NCBI GenBank assembly: GCA_002482845.1
Contig: DLGT01000108.1
Coordinates: 1 to 64,000 of the forward strand
Origin: Saprospiraceae bacterium UBA7687
Lineage (GTDB): Bacteria > Bacteroidota > Bacteroidia > Chitinophagales > Saprospiraceae
Direction of reading: 5' to 3'
DNA: 64,000 nucleotides
Positions 34,949 to 43,916 of the stretch are shown piece after piece. Position 1 is the stretch's first letter. Every line of letters starts with the position of its first letter. The notes below the pieces were generated by a model that was not told the origin of the DNA, did not search any database, and worked only from the letters and a program-made list of their open reading frames with translations. A program made the position numbers and the translations under genes.

Positions 34949-36343
34949 TTATCCTTTGTCCATTCTTACTATTTTGGGTGTGAAAGTGCCCATAACATCA
35001 ACCAATTCTATTTGCAACGACATGACTTTCGTGATGTCTTTGTATGCCATTGGCGACTCATCGATACTACCACCGATTAAAGTCACGCCAGCATCTTTGA
35101 GTCGTTTTTTGATCTCATGTTGTGCAAATTGAGATTTGCATTGCGCTCTTGAAAACAATCTTCCCGCTCCATGTGAAGCAGATTGGATACTGTTTTCATC
35201 ACCTTTACCCACCACAATATATCCTGGCGCGGTCATCGATCCCGGAATGATGCCCGCTACGCCACGAGCTGCCGGAGTAGCGCCTTTGCGATGAACGATA
35301 CATTCTTTGCCATCTACGATTTCGCGCCAAGCTAGATTGTGGCTGTTGGAAATATTGACCAAAACACGTTTGCCCAATGCTTTGCTAAGTCGTCGATGTA
35401 TGTCTTCATGACAAGCCGCCGCATAGTCCCCTGCCAAATTCATCGCCAACCAATATTCCATACCATCGTGGGTATTCAGGTCCAACCACGCCAGATGCTG
35501 CACCTGACGTGGCAAAGGACACTGCTTCATAGCGAGGGTCGTATAATGTTTGGCAATATTGGCACCCAATCCACGCGAACCACTGTGAGACAAGACTGCA
35601 AAATAACTACCAGGTTTGAGTTTCCATTCTGGCAAAGTCCTATCGATATCCACGATGCCAAACTCTACAAAATGATTGCCACCACCTGAGGTGCCGAGTT
35701 GTTTGTACGCTTTGTCGACCATACCTTTGAGCAATGGAATTTCTCTAAATTCTTTCCTGTCCAACACAGCATGATCGGCTTTGATCTTGTGCGTTTCTGT
35801 CATACCAAACTTAGTGTGGTCTTGGAGTATGTTTTTCAATTCATCTTCCCGACCATTGACATAAGTTCCTGGCAAATCAAAAATAGACAAACTCATCCTA
35901 CAGCCGATATCCACACCAACGCCATAAGGAATGACTGCATTGTCGGTCGCCAATACACCACCAATCGGAAGTCCATAACCTGCATGTCCATCGGGCATGA
36001 GCGCACCTTTAACGGCAACAGGAAGCTTGAGTGATTCGTACAGTTGATACTTAGCGGCATCTTCTATTTCATTTTCGCCATAAATCTGGAAAGGCACCCG
36101 TTCTGATTTTAATCGATGCATTTTTAGTTCTACAGGTTTGACTAGACTTTCGGCTATTTTCCCCCAAGTTGGGTCGCCCATATAAGTATCCGGTTTGAGC
36201 AAAACTTCTTTCGCTTGTGCCAAGACACTTTCTTTTTTCTCGCGCTTCTTGTATCTATTGATATATCCGAGCGCAATGTTTATTGAATTATTTTGAGGAA
36301 AGCCCAATTTAATTAAGTCCTTCCCTGAGATTTTACTTCCCAT
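34949..36343 (-). CDS. rtcB: RNA ligase RtcB
   Basis: GTP-dependent 3'-phosphate/5'-OH RNA ligase, 464 aa from the ATG at 36343 (MGSKISGKDLIKLGF); an ATG at 36370 and a TTG at 36400 are alternatives. Family blocks: LMPDGHAGYGLPIGGVLA, GVGVDIGCRMS with the metal-binding Cys, GTSGGGNHFVEF, LSHSGSRGLG, NISNSHNLAW, VHRKGATPA, and the guanylylated His in SASHGAGRLFSR. It is the first gene of the rtcB-prfH-TPR operon. No archease gene is present here. Confidence 0.95.
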   Translation of the reverse strand: MGSKISGKDLIKLGFPQNNSINIALGYINRYKKREKKESVLAQAKEVLLKPDTYMGDPTWGKIAESLVKPVELKMHRLKSERVPFQIYGENEIEDAAKYQLYESLKLPVAVKGALMPDGHAGYGLPIGGVLATDNAVIPYGVGVDIGCRMSLSIFDLPGTYVNGREDELKNILQDHTKFGMTETHKIKADHAVLDRKEFREIPLLKGMVDKAYKQLGTSGGGNHFVEFGIVDIDRTLPEWKLKPGSYFAVLSHSGSRGLGANIAKHYTTLAMKQCPLPRQVQHLAWLDLNTHDGMEYWLAMNLAGDYAAACHEDIHRRLSKALGKRVLVNISNSHNLAWREIVDGKECIVHRKGATPAARGVAGIIPGSMTAPGYIVVGKGDENSIQSASHGAGRLFSRAQCKSQFAQHEIKKRLKDAGVTLIGGSIDESPMAYKDITKVMSLQIELVDVMGTFTPKIVRMDKG

Positions 36344-36400
36344 GAATGATTGATTTTGAATGAAAGTCATTTTGTAAAAACAGCTTTTATTTTTACTCAA

Positions 36401-36431
36401 CCTAAATCCTTCTCTTAAAAAAGAAGGACTT
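36401..36431. repeat. 31-bp hairpin repeat, copy A
   Basis: Identical over 31 bp to 36578-36608. TCCTTCT and AGAAGGA pair around CTTAAAAA, so each copy can form a hairpin. It lies in the leader region of rtcB. Confidence 0.8.
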
Positions 36432-36577
36432 AAGATGCGTTTCTACAAAACGACTTTAGATTAATTTTTTATAAATATAATTACGGTGCAATATGAATTG
36501 CAAAACGGTAGGTTTGCCTGAAAAATAATTTCAAGCTTCAAAATGATACCAAACGGGAAATTTTTAGTTAACTCATC

Positions 36578-36608
36578 CTAAATCCTTCTCTTAAAAAAGA
36601 AGGACTTG
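36578..36608. repeat. 31-bp hairpin repeat, copy B
   Basis: Exact duplicate of 36401-36431, 177 bp away, between the terminator of the micro-ORF unit and rtcB. Same hairpin arms TCCTTCT/AGAAGGA. Confidence 0.8.
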
Positions 36609-36621
36609 AATAAAAACAAAA

Positions 36622-36651
36622 AAGCCCGTTGAAATGTATTTCTTCGGGCTT
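36622..36651 (-). terminator. Rho-independent terminator of the micro-ORF unit
   Basis: On the minus strand AAGCCCG, a 16-nt loop, CGGGCTT, then TTTTGTTTTT. It lies 25 nt after the stop of the 24-codon ORF and about 250-280 nt upstream of rtcB. Confidence 0.85.
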
Positions 36652-36676
36652 CATATATCTATGGGAAAGGATATTC

Positions 36677-36751
36677 TTAAGAGAAATGTAAGCCACGAAG
36701 AATGCTGTCAGCAGGTGCTGCGCTATTCTGATTTGATGTGAAACAAGACAT
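36677..36751 (-). CDS. Candidate 24-aa microprotein or leader peptide
   Basis: ATG at 36751, 24 codons, TAA at 36677-36679. The product starts MSCFTSNQNSAAP and ends ILRGLHFS. It is enclosed in a complete small transcription unit: a TAnnTTTG promoter box 38 nt upstream and a strong terminator 25 nt downstream. It lies on the same strand as, and ahead of, the rtcB-prfH operon, so it could be a leader peptide with an attenuator, or an independent microprotein gene. There is no hydrophobic segment and no recognised family. Reality of translation is unproven. Confidence 0.5.
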   Translation of the reverse strand: MSCFTSNQNSAAPADSILRGLHFS

Positions 36752-36789
36752 AATCTTCGTGTTAAAATGGTTTATAATAAATAACGATG

Positions 36790-36797
36790 CAAAAGTA
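36790..36797 (-). promoter_or_regulatory. Putative -7 box of the micro-ORF unit
   Basis: TACTTTTG on the minus strand, an exact TAnnTTTG match in the context GATATACTTTTGCATCG, 38 nt before the micro-ORF ATG. No clear -33 TTTG at standard spacing. Confidence 0.6.
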
Positions 36798-36921
36798 TAT
36801 CGGGATGAGGACAGTAAAAAATTATTCTACTGCAATATGTTTTTATTAAGAGAAATTGGGAAGAAATTAACAGAAATTGAGTTTGACAAATAAAGTTTGT
36901 CATTAATTAATGTTAAAAAGT

Positions 36922-38067
36922 CTACCCTTCCTTCAATATATTCCTACTGATCACCAATTTCTGAATCTCTGAAGTACCTTCTCCTATAGTGCACAACTTA
37001 GAGTCTCTATAGAACTTCTCTACAGGGAAATCTTTGGTATAACCGTATCCACCGAATATTTGGATGGCATCTGTTGCAATTTGTACGCAAATTTCTGATG
37101 CATAATATTTGGCCATTGCCGAAATGGTCGTGACTGGTTGGTGGTTGTTTTTAAGGTGAGCAGACTTTCTGATGAGTAACTCTGCTGCTTGGATTTTGGT
37201 CGCCATATCTGCTAGTTTGAAAGAAATAGCTTGGAAATTAGCTATTGGCTGACCGAATTGTTCTCTTTCTTTAGCGTATTTTACGGATGCTTCGTAGGCG
37301 CCTTTTGCTATACCAAGTGACAATGCTGCGATGCTGATACGTCCACCATCTAGGATTTTCATTGATTGGATAAAACCTTCTCCTACATTGCCTAACACTT
37401 GCGATTTATGCACTCGACAATTATCAAAAATCATTTCGGCAGTTTCGGATGCACGCATGCCAAGTTTGTTTTCCTTCTTACCACCTGAAAAACCTGGCGT
37501 ACCTCTTTCTACTACAAAAGCTGTAATACCGCGACTGTCTAATAAATCACCTGTACGTGCAAGTACAACAGCTACATCACCTGATTTACCATGTGTGATC
37601 CAGTTTTTTGAGCCATTGATTACCCAATCATCACCGTCTTGTACAGCAACACATTGCATACGCATCGCATCCGAACCAGTATTTGCTTCTGTCAGTCCCC
37701 AAGCGCCTATCCATTCTGCGGAAGCTAACTTTGGTAGGTATTTTTGTTTTTGTTCTTCGTTACCGAATGCCAAGATATGACCTGTACAAAGGCTATTGTG
37801 TGCTGCAAGACTTAGACCCACAGAACCACAAACCTTTGCTATTTCTACTATTACACTCACATATTCTTGATATCCGAGACCTGACCCACCATATTCTTCT
37901 GGAACCAACACGCCCATAAAGCCTAATTGGCCTAATGCACGCATGGTTTCCACTGGAAAAAACTGAGGTTCATCCCACTCCATCACATGCGGTAATATGT
38001 GTTGCTGTGCAAATGTTTTGGCAGATTCTTCTATCATTTGTAAGTTGTCAATAGTATCTGTATGCAT
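36922..38067 (-). CDS. Acyl-CoA dehydrogenase
   Basis: A 381-aa flavoenzyme that oxidises acyl-CoA to trans-2-enoyl-CoA in fatty-acid or branched-chain amino-acid breakdown. Blocks visible: VPEEYGGSGLGYQEY, WGLTEANTGSDAMRMQ, VINGSKNWITHG, KLGMRASETAEMIFDNCRV, FGQPIANFQAISFKLADMAT and the C-terminal FGGYGYTKDFPVEKFYRDSK followed by GEGTSEIQ with the catalytic Glu. Length is typical. It stands alone, divergent from the S41 protease gene, so the chain-length specificity cannot be read from context. Confidence 0.95.
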   Translation of the reverse strand: MHTDTIDNLQMIEESAKTFAQQHILPHVMEWDEPQFFPVETMRALGQLGFMGVLVPEEYGGSGLGYQEYVSVIVEIAKVCGSVGLSLAAHNSLCTGHILAFGNEEQKQKYLPKLASAEWIGAWGLTEANTGSDAMRMQCVAVQDGDDWVINGSKNWITHGKSGDVAVVLARTGDLLDSRGITAFVVERGTPGFSGGKKENKLGMRASETAEMIFDNCRVHKSQVLGNVGEGFIQSMKILDGGRISIAALSLGIAKGAYEASVKYAKEREQFGQPIANFQAISFKLADMATKIQAAELLIRKSAHLKNNHQPVTTISAMAKYYASEICVQIATDAIQIFGGYGYTKDFPVEKFYRDSKLCTIGEGTSEIQKLVISRNILKEG

Positions 38068-38173
38068 ATTTATTTTAACTTTGTTGCTTCAATAACGAGA
38101 CATAAAGGTAAATGTTTTGGAAGAGATACCCAAATTTAAAGAAAAATTAAGAGATAGCCATATTAATTACAAA

Positions 38174-39538
38174 ATGAAAATATTCACATCTTTCAGTAAA
38201 TGGTTAGGAATCTTCATGATACTGATAATATCCTACAGAAATGCTTATACACAAGAAACGCCTAAAATTGATTGGCATAAAGATCTGGACTACCTGAAAA
38301 ATGAGTTACCTATTTTGCATAGTAATTTATTCTTTCAATACCCACAAGCAACATACGAAAGTGATATCGAAAGTCTCAAAAAACAAATTGGCGTCATCAG
38401 CGATGAAACTATGTTTATAAAGATTCAGCAATTACTAGTAAAATTGGGTGATTCACATACTAGATCAAACTTCTTGCATAAACTTCCAAGGATGTATTTG
38501 CCGATCGTACTTGAAACCTTTGATGAGGGCATTTTTATCGTTGGTACTATAGATATTGATGAAAATGTGATGGGAAACAAACTGATTAGTATCAATGGAC
38601 ATCCTTTAAAATCCATCATAGATAGTGTAAAAACACTTTATGTCGCTGAAAATGACTCTTGGCACAAAAGAAATATTACCAATTATCTGATCAATTATGA
38701 TGTTCTCAAGTATTTTGGTTTTGTTGATAAAGAAAAAGTGAAACTCCAAATGGAAAATTATTACGGCATCCCTGATGAAAAAACGGTGAAAGCCATACAT
38801 GTGGAAGATATTGATAATGATGAAGTAGAATATATCAAATTCAGTGGTAGAAAAAACAAAAGACCGAGAACACGAGCAATTTTTGGCCATAAGTACCTGC
38901 CAAAAGATAGTCTTTACTTTGTTACGTATAATAGATGTACAGGTAGAGAAAACGAACAAATGTTGGCTATCCAAGATTCACTAAATATTGATATGAATGA
39001 ATATTGTACTAATCAGCCCAAAACAGACAAAAAATCAAAAGAAAAAACTGAGGTTAAACCACTACCATACTTCCGTCATTTCAGAGATTCAGTATTTCAA
39101 GTCATTAATAATCAACCAATTAAAAAATTAGTTTTTGACCTTAGCCGAAATGGTGGTGGCACAACTGCACAAGGCACAGCTATGATAGAAAAGCTAGCAC
39201 AAATGATCGATACCAACAAAACTAAGGTATATGTCATCGTAGGTAGAAGGACGTTTTCAGCAGCGATTATTCACACCATGCAACTAAAAAGATTACTCAA
39301 TGCTACCATACTAGGTGAACCGACGGGTGGAAAACCAAGTTTCTATGGTGGTGTTGATTTCAGATATTTACCAAGTTCCTGTTTACGCATTGGATTTTCT
39401 GGAAGCCATCGAAAAACAACATTAGATGAAGCTACTGCGAATGCAAATACGATTATGCCCGATGTGCTATTTCCAGTCACACTTGCGAGTGTTACATCAG
39501 GGACAGATGCTATTTATGATTGGATATTGAAGCAGTAG
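38174..39538 (+). CDS. S41 family peptidase
   Basis: A 454-aa exported serine protease of the tail-specific/C-terminal processing type. Signal peptide from MKIFTSFSKWLGIFMILII to about YTQ; an N-terminal helical region (residues 30-100), a PDZ-like central part, then the TSPc domain: KKLVFDLSRNGGGTTAQG, VYVIVGRRTFSAAIIHTM with the nucleophile Ser, and LGEPTGGKPSFYG with the candidate general-base Lys. A Lys-rich insertion (KTDKKSKEKTE) precedes the catalytic domain. A TTG 57 nt upstream is in frame but breaks the signal peptide. Confidence 0.88.
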   Translation: MKIFTSFSKWLGIFMILIISYRNAYTQETPKIDWHKDLDYLKNELPILHSNLFFQYPQATYESDIESLKKQIGVISDETMFIKIQQLLVKLGDSHTRSNFLHKLPRMYLPIVLETFDEGIFIVGTIDIDENVMGNKLISINGHPLKSIIDSVKTLYVAENDSWHKRNITNYLINYDVLKYFGFVDKEKVKLQMENYYGIPDEKTVKAIHVEDIDNDEVEYIKFSGRKNKRPRTRAIFGHKYLPKDSLYFVTYNRCTGRENEQMLAIQDSLNIDMNEYCTNQPKTDKKSKEKTEVKPLPYFRHFRDSVFQVINNQPIKKLVFDLSRNGGGTTAQGTAMIEKLAQMIDTNKTKVYVIVGRRTFSAAIIHTMQLKRLLNATILGEPTGGKPSFYGGVDFRYLPSSCLRIGFSGSHRKTTLDEATANANTIMPDVLFPVTLASVTSGTDAIYDWILKQ

Positions 39539-39684
39539 TTTATTTGAATTAAGAAGTTTAGATTATTCTTTAAAGTATCATTAATTTTGATTTTACACCA
39601 CTTCACTTTGACACACTTGAAGTAATAGTGCTATAGAATCTTTATGTGCCGAAACATTAAAATAGAGCTACTTGTTTTAAAAAT

Positions 39685-41265
39685 ATGAATTGGTCAGAAA
39701 TCAAGATTTGGTATATTTTAGCAGGATTAGGATTGTTCCTATTTGGTATCACATTGCTAGAAGATGCTATCAAAAATCTTGCTGGCCGATCATTCAAAAA
39801 TTTCCTCCAAAAACATACCGGAAACCCAATCAAAGCTGTAATAGCTGGTGCATTGACAACTGGTGTCATGCAGAGTAGCTCGATGGTAATACTCTTAGTG
39901 ATGTCATTTACTGGTGCCGGTATTATTGGATTGAAAAATGGTATTGGGATGATCCTTGGTGCCAATCTTGGTACTACGATCACAGGTTGGATAGTAGCAC
40001 TCTTAGGATTTAAAATCAATCTCGAAGACTTTTTTCTACCTGTGATTGCTATCGGATCGCTAAGCATGATATTTTTTAATTCAGCTAAAATCCTTCAAAT
40101 AGGAAGACTTTTATTGGGATTTGGCCTTATGTTTATGGGATTGGAATACATGAAACAAGGTTTTATAAATTTTGCGCAACATGTAGATTTAAGCTTACTC
40201 ACAGGAAAGCCGATGTTGTTATTTCTATTGTTTGGATTTTTACTGGCAGCTGCCATAAGATCTAGTTCTGCTGCTATTATGATCATATTGTCATCACTTG
40301 CGGCAGGTACAGTGGATCTCACACAGGCAGGATACTTAGTGATTGGTGCAGATCTGGGTACTTCCGTAACTGGTATCTTAGGTACTATCAATGCCAATGC
40401 CATTCGTAAAAAAACAGGTTGGTCACAATTCTATATAAATGTAATAACTGCTGTACTTACTGTCATCCTTTTCAAACCTATTTTCTTTTTAATCAGTAAA
40501 GCTGGTATCTATGATCCCATCATAGCAGTAGTAACATTCCATAGTAGTTTTAATCTTTTAGGCATCATCTTCATCCTTCCTTTTATAAACAAATTTAGCG
40601 AATTAATAGACAAATATATCACCACTGAACGCAAAACAATTTCGAAATATCTACCTTACACAAATACAAAAGAAGTGATATCTGCTATAGATGCGCTGAA
40701 AGATGAAACTTTTTCATTTTTACAATTGGCTATTCAAGATAGGCATTCCTATTTTGTAAGTGACAAAAACATAAATGACCATCAAGACTATTTCGCACTA
40801 AAAGCTTATGAAAATGAAATATTTGACCATAGTCTAAAAATATACGAAAATAGACTATCAGCTACGGAAGTGACAGAAATCCAAGATCTTTTTTCAGCTA
40901 TAAGGTCAGCCACATTGGCGGTCAAGGACATGAAAGACATCTACCACAACATGGAAGAGTGCAAGAATAGCAGTCATGACCATATTTATAGTTTGCACAA
41001 AAGCATTGTAGAAAATGAACAGTTATTCAAAAGAAAAATTTCAACACTATTGGGTGTCCATGGTGATGACGAAATGACCAAAGATCTACAGGCGGATATT
41101 GAAAATAATTACAACAAGATGAAGACGACATTATTTGACATTTATAAATCAAAACAAAATTTCGATTTGGCATCAATGCTAAACATGGTGAGAGAAATAA
41201 GAGATTCTGAAAATCTGATAGTCAAAGCGTATGAGTCTTTCCTAAAGGCTAATCGTGTGGGGTAA
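39685..41265 (+). CDS. Na/Pi cotransporter family protein
   Basis: A 526-aa inner-membrane sodium-phosphate symporter of the NptA/PF02690 type. Two inverted repeats each carry the hallmark serine motif: GVMQSSSMVILLVM near residue 60 and AAIRSSSAAIMIILSS near residue 190, within about eight transmembrane helices. The C-terminal 200 residues are soluble and helical, resembling PhoU (ALKDETFSFLQLAIQD, LFSAIRSATLAVKDMKDIYHN). This PhoU-like fusion is common in bacterial members. Monocistronic. ATG at 39685. Confidence 0.93.
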   Translation: MNWSEIKIWYILAGLGLFLFGITLLEDAIKNLAGRSFKNFLQKHTGNPIKAVIAGALTTGVMQSSSMVILLVMSFTGAGIIGLKNGIGMILGANLGTTITGWIVALLGFKINLEDFFLPVIAIGSLSMIFFNSAKILQIGRLLLGFGLMFMGLEYMKQGFINFAQHVDLSLLTGKPMLLFLLFGFLLAAAIRSSSAAIMIILSSLAAGTVDLTQAGYLVIGADLGTSVTGILGTINANAIRKKTGWSQFYINVITAVLTVILFKPIFFLISKAGIYDPIIAVVTFHSSFNLLGIIFILPFINKFSELIDKYITTERKTISKYLPYTNTKEVISAIDALKDETFSFLQLAIQDRHSYFVSDKNINDHQDYFALKAYENEIFDHSLKIYENRLSATEVTEIQDLFSAIRSATLAVKDMKDIYHNMEECKNSSHDHIYSLHKSIVENEQLFKRKISTLLGVHGDDEMTKDLQADIENNYNKMKTTLFDIYKSKQNFDLASMLNMVREIRDSENLIVKAYESFLKANRVG

Positions 41266-41467
41266 ATTCAATGAGTTGAGTCAAATTCGATAAATTTTTG
41301 GAATATTATTGAAAATAAATGTTACTTTTACTTAAGTGAAAATCAGATATTTACATTTATTTTTTAGAGTAAAAAACGGTTGATTTTCATGTTTTCTATT
41401 TTTACGAAGTGTACTCATAAATTTAAATTCTTTTTTCTATATAGAAAATGAAATGATTTAATAACCA
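41266..41467. other. AT-rich spacer before MITE copy 2
   Basis: Part of a 602-bp gene-free stretch (41266-41867) that contains MITE copy 2 and the promoter of the FAD oxidoreductase. Apart from these I see no structure or ORF. Confidence 0.4.
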
Positions 41468-41625
41468 GTGCTCTGACTAGATAAAGAACTTAATAAATGT
41501 TGTTCTTTTTCCGAATATCTGCGTTAAAAATACTCGCTGTAGCTACTGCTACGTCTACGTTTTTTGCCTTGATCTTCAAAAAAATAACGGCCATTATAAT
41601 TTAACTTTTTATCTTGACAGAGCCC
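41468..41625. mobile_element. MITE-like element, copy 2 (158 bp)
   Basis: Left end GTGCTCTGACTAGATAA is identical to copy 1; the right end TTATCTTGACAGAGCCC matches the complement at 14 of 17 positions. The interior is clearly homologous to copy 1, with shared blocks such as CGTTAAAAATACTCG and TTTTTTGCCT. It is intergenic and more eroded at its right end, hence probably older or inactive. Confidence 0.85.
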
Positions 41626-41838
41626 TAGTGAAAAGAATATTTAAATCAATGATATTTTCGTCGCCAAAAGTAACTAAAAAATTAACCCTTCAAAATGTTC
41701 ATATTTATTACAATTTTGAAAATATAAGAACGAAGAAATTTCAAGTATTGGAAATATATTCGTGTTCATTTGCTAACTTTTATTCAAGTATTCAATTAGT
41801 CATTTGATACATTTGGCATAATTCCCCAAAAGAACATG

Positions 41839-41846
41839 TACTTTTG
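41839..41846 (+). promoter_or_regulatory. Putative promoter of the FAD oxidoreductase
   Basis: TACTTTTG matches TAnnTTTG; a TTTG at 41812-41815 gives a 23-nt spacer, at the long end of the accepted range. The ATG follows 22 nt after the box. Confidence 0.55.
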
Positions 41847-41867
41847 TGGCTAAAATTGCCCAAAGGC

Positions 41868-43430
41868 ATGGTCAGACAAGTAGAAATTAAGGTTTTTCCG
41901 GACAAAGTCCACGATGATACATACATTCACTCGCTCATTCATCAGCAAATGAAAAGTGACGTGCCACTTATTCAAGACATCGTGCTCGTAAAAAAATCTA
42001 TCGATGCTCGAGGTCGTAGGCCGATTTATATCTTAAGATACGATTTGTATATTGATGAAAAATTTCAAAAAACTGAAGAAGTAATCTCTAGATTTCGGGA
42101 TGTTGCTCATCAGCCGACTGTCATCATAGTTGGTGCAGGACCTGCGGGTTATTTTGCAGCACTCGAATGTCTAGAGTCAGGACTAAAACCCATAGTGATA
42201 GATCGTGGCAAAGACGTGAGAGAACGAAGACGAGACTTAAAATCTATTCAACAAGATGGCGTCGTCAATCCTGATTCTAATTACTGTTTTGGCGAAGGTG
42301 GAGCTGGCACTTACAGCGATGGTAAGTTATATACTAGATCTGTAAAACGCGGTAAAATTGAAAAAGTCTTGCAATTATTGGTGGAGCATGGTGCTACTTC
42401 TGATATCTTAGTAGATGCTCATCCACATATTGGTAGCAACAAATTGCCAGTCATCATTGCTGCCATTAGAGCAACTATCGAACAATTTGGTGGAGAAGTA
42501 CATTTTAATCAAAAAGTTACAGATTTTGTCATCCAAGATGGTCATATATTAGGCGTAAAATGCGGTGATACTAGTTTTGATGGTAAAGCTGTCATACTAG
42601 CGACTGGTCACTCAGCGCGAGATATCTATAAACTGCTTGCTGATAAAAACATCAAAATAGAAGCCAAACCATTTGCACTTGGCCTTAGGATCGAACATCC
42701 ACAATCTTATATCGATCAGACACAATATCATCAAGATGAACGAGAAGAAAATCTGCCAGCAAGTAGTTACAGTGTAGTCACTCAAGTAGCTGGCAAAGGT
42801 GTATTTTCATTTTGTATGTGTCCAGGTGGACTCATTGTACCAGCGGCAACCACGCCAGGCGAGATTGTTGTAAATGGGATGTCACTAAGCAGGAGAGATA
42901 GTCCATTTGCCAATTCAGGATTTGTGACTTCTATCGAACTCGATGAATTAGAAAAAAATGGATATACGGGCATTTTTGCGGCAATGAATTTCCAAGCTGA
43001 TGTTGAAAAAGCTATGTTTGCAGCTGGTGACGGTAGTCAAAAAGCGCCTGCACAACGTGTTGATGATTTTGTGAACGGTATTGTATCCTTAGAGTTAAAT
43101 GAAACATCATATATTCCTGGTTTAATTTCTGCACCTTTACATAAGATATTACCAACTTTCGTCTATAAAAGATTACGTCAAGGATTAATCGACATAGACA
43201 AAAAAATGCGAGGATACAAAACCAATAAAGCCAATATCATCGGTGTAGAAAGTCGTACGTCTGCCCCAATCAGAATACCTAGAGATACAGAGACATTATG
43301 TCATCCGGAGATTGGTGGTCTATTTCCATGTGGTGAAGGTGCAGGATATGCAGGAGGTATCATCTCCGCAGCAATGGACGGTCAAAATGTGGTCAAAGCG
43401 ATCAAAAAATGGATGGATATCAAAAAATGA
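41868..43430 (+). CDS. FAD-dependent NAD(P)-type oxidoreductase (COG2509 type)
   Basis: A 520-aa flavoprotein. Residues 1-85 form an N-terminal domain (VEIKVFPDKVHDDTYI), then the dinucleotide-binding motif VIIVGAGPAGYFAALECLESG, CFGEGGAGTYSDGKLYTR, ILATGHSARDIY, and near the C terminus ESRTSAPIRIPRD and GLFPCGEGAGYAGGIISAAMDG. These are the blocks of an uncharacterised flavoprotein family often annotated as NAD(P)/FAD-dependent oxidoreductase; the substrate is unknown. The ATG at 41868 is used because the upstream TTG lies inside the promoter box. Confidence 0.9.
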   Translation: MVRQVEIKVFPDKVHDDTYIHSLIHQQMKSDVPLIQDIVLVKKSIDARGRRPIYILRYDLYIDEKFQKTEEVISRFRDVAHQPTVIIVGAGPAGYFAALECLESGLKPIVIDRGKDVRERRRDLKSIQQDGVVNPDSNYCFGEGGAGTYSDGKLYTRSVKRGKIEKVLQLLVEHGATSDILVDAHPHIGSNKLPVIIAAIRATIEQFGGEVHFNQKVTDFVIQDGHILGVKCGDTSFDGKAVILATGHSARDIYKLLADKNIKIEAKPFALGLRIEHPQSYIDQTQYHQDEREENLPASSYSVVTQVAGKGVFSFCMCPGGLIVPAATTPGEIVVNGMSLSRRDSPFANSGFVTSIELDELEKNGYTGIFAAMNFQADVEKAMFAAGDGSQKAPAQRVDDFVNGIVSLELNETSYIPGLISAPLHKILPTFVYKRLRQGLIDIDKKMRGYKTNKANIIGVESRTSAPIRIPRDTETLCHPEIGGLFPCGEGAGYAGGIISAAMDGQNVVKAIKKWMDIKK

Positions 43431-43454
43431 TCGTATAATATCGACTAAAAATTA

Positions 43455-43462
43455 TACTTTTG
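43455..43462 (+). promoter_or_regulatory. Putative -7 box of the DoxX gene
   Basis: TACTTTTG ends only 4 nt before the ATG at 43467, so a transcript from it would be essentially leaderless. Confidence 0.45.
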
Positions 43463-43466
43463 CAGT

Positions 43467-43883
43467 ATGAAGGATATCGCAGATTTATTAGGTAGGATAT
43501 TTATTGCCTTTTTATTTATATACGAAGCACTAGATGCCTTGGTATTCTTTGACAAAACCAAGGCAACAATGTCGGCATATGGACTGACATGGAATCAGGA
43601 CTTTCTTTTGGGAACCATTATTTTTATTTTGTTGTTTGGAGCAATCCTCGTTTTAATTGGGTATTACGCTAGTTTTGGAGCCATTTTACTTACATTATAT
43701 TGGTTGCCTTTTACATTAATAGTTTATTCATTTTGGGACGACCCACAAGAATATCAAAGACTGCACGCTTTATATTTTATGCGTAATCTGGCCATGATCG
43801 GTGGATTGTTATTATTAATGGCTAATGGCGCTGGAAAATATAGCATAAAGAGGTTAATATATATTATGAAACTGCCACAATAA
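43467..43883 (+). CDS. DoxX family membrane protein
   Basis: A 138-aa protein with four transmembrane helices. N-terminal block DLLGRIFIAFLFIYEALDAL and the third helix region IFILLFGAILVLIGYYASFG followed by LYWLPFTLIVYSF fit the DoxX/DoxD-like family; the C terminus has FMRNLAMIGGLLLLMANGAG, a typical ending. Family members are associated with redox homeostasis; no specific reaction can be assigned. It follows the FAD oxidoreductase by 36 bp but has its own promoter box. Confidence 0.85.
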   Translation: MKDIADLLGRIFIAFLFIYEALDALVFFDKTKATMSAYGLTWNQDFLLGTIIFILLFGAILVLIGYYASFGAILLTLYWLPFTLIVYSFWDDPQEYQRLHALYFMRNLAMIGGLLLLMANGAGKYSIKRLIYIMKLPQ

Positions 43884-43916
43884 CTCGATTTATTTGACTT
43901 AATATAAAACCAAATC

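Noticed and set aside
36677..36751. tmRNA tag or known trp-type leader as explanation for the 24-codon ORF
   Set aside because: No ALAA-type tag, no run of Trp or other regulatory codons; kept instead as an uncharacterised micro-ORF.
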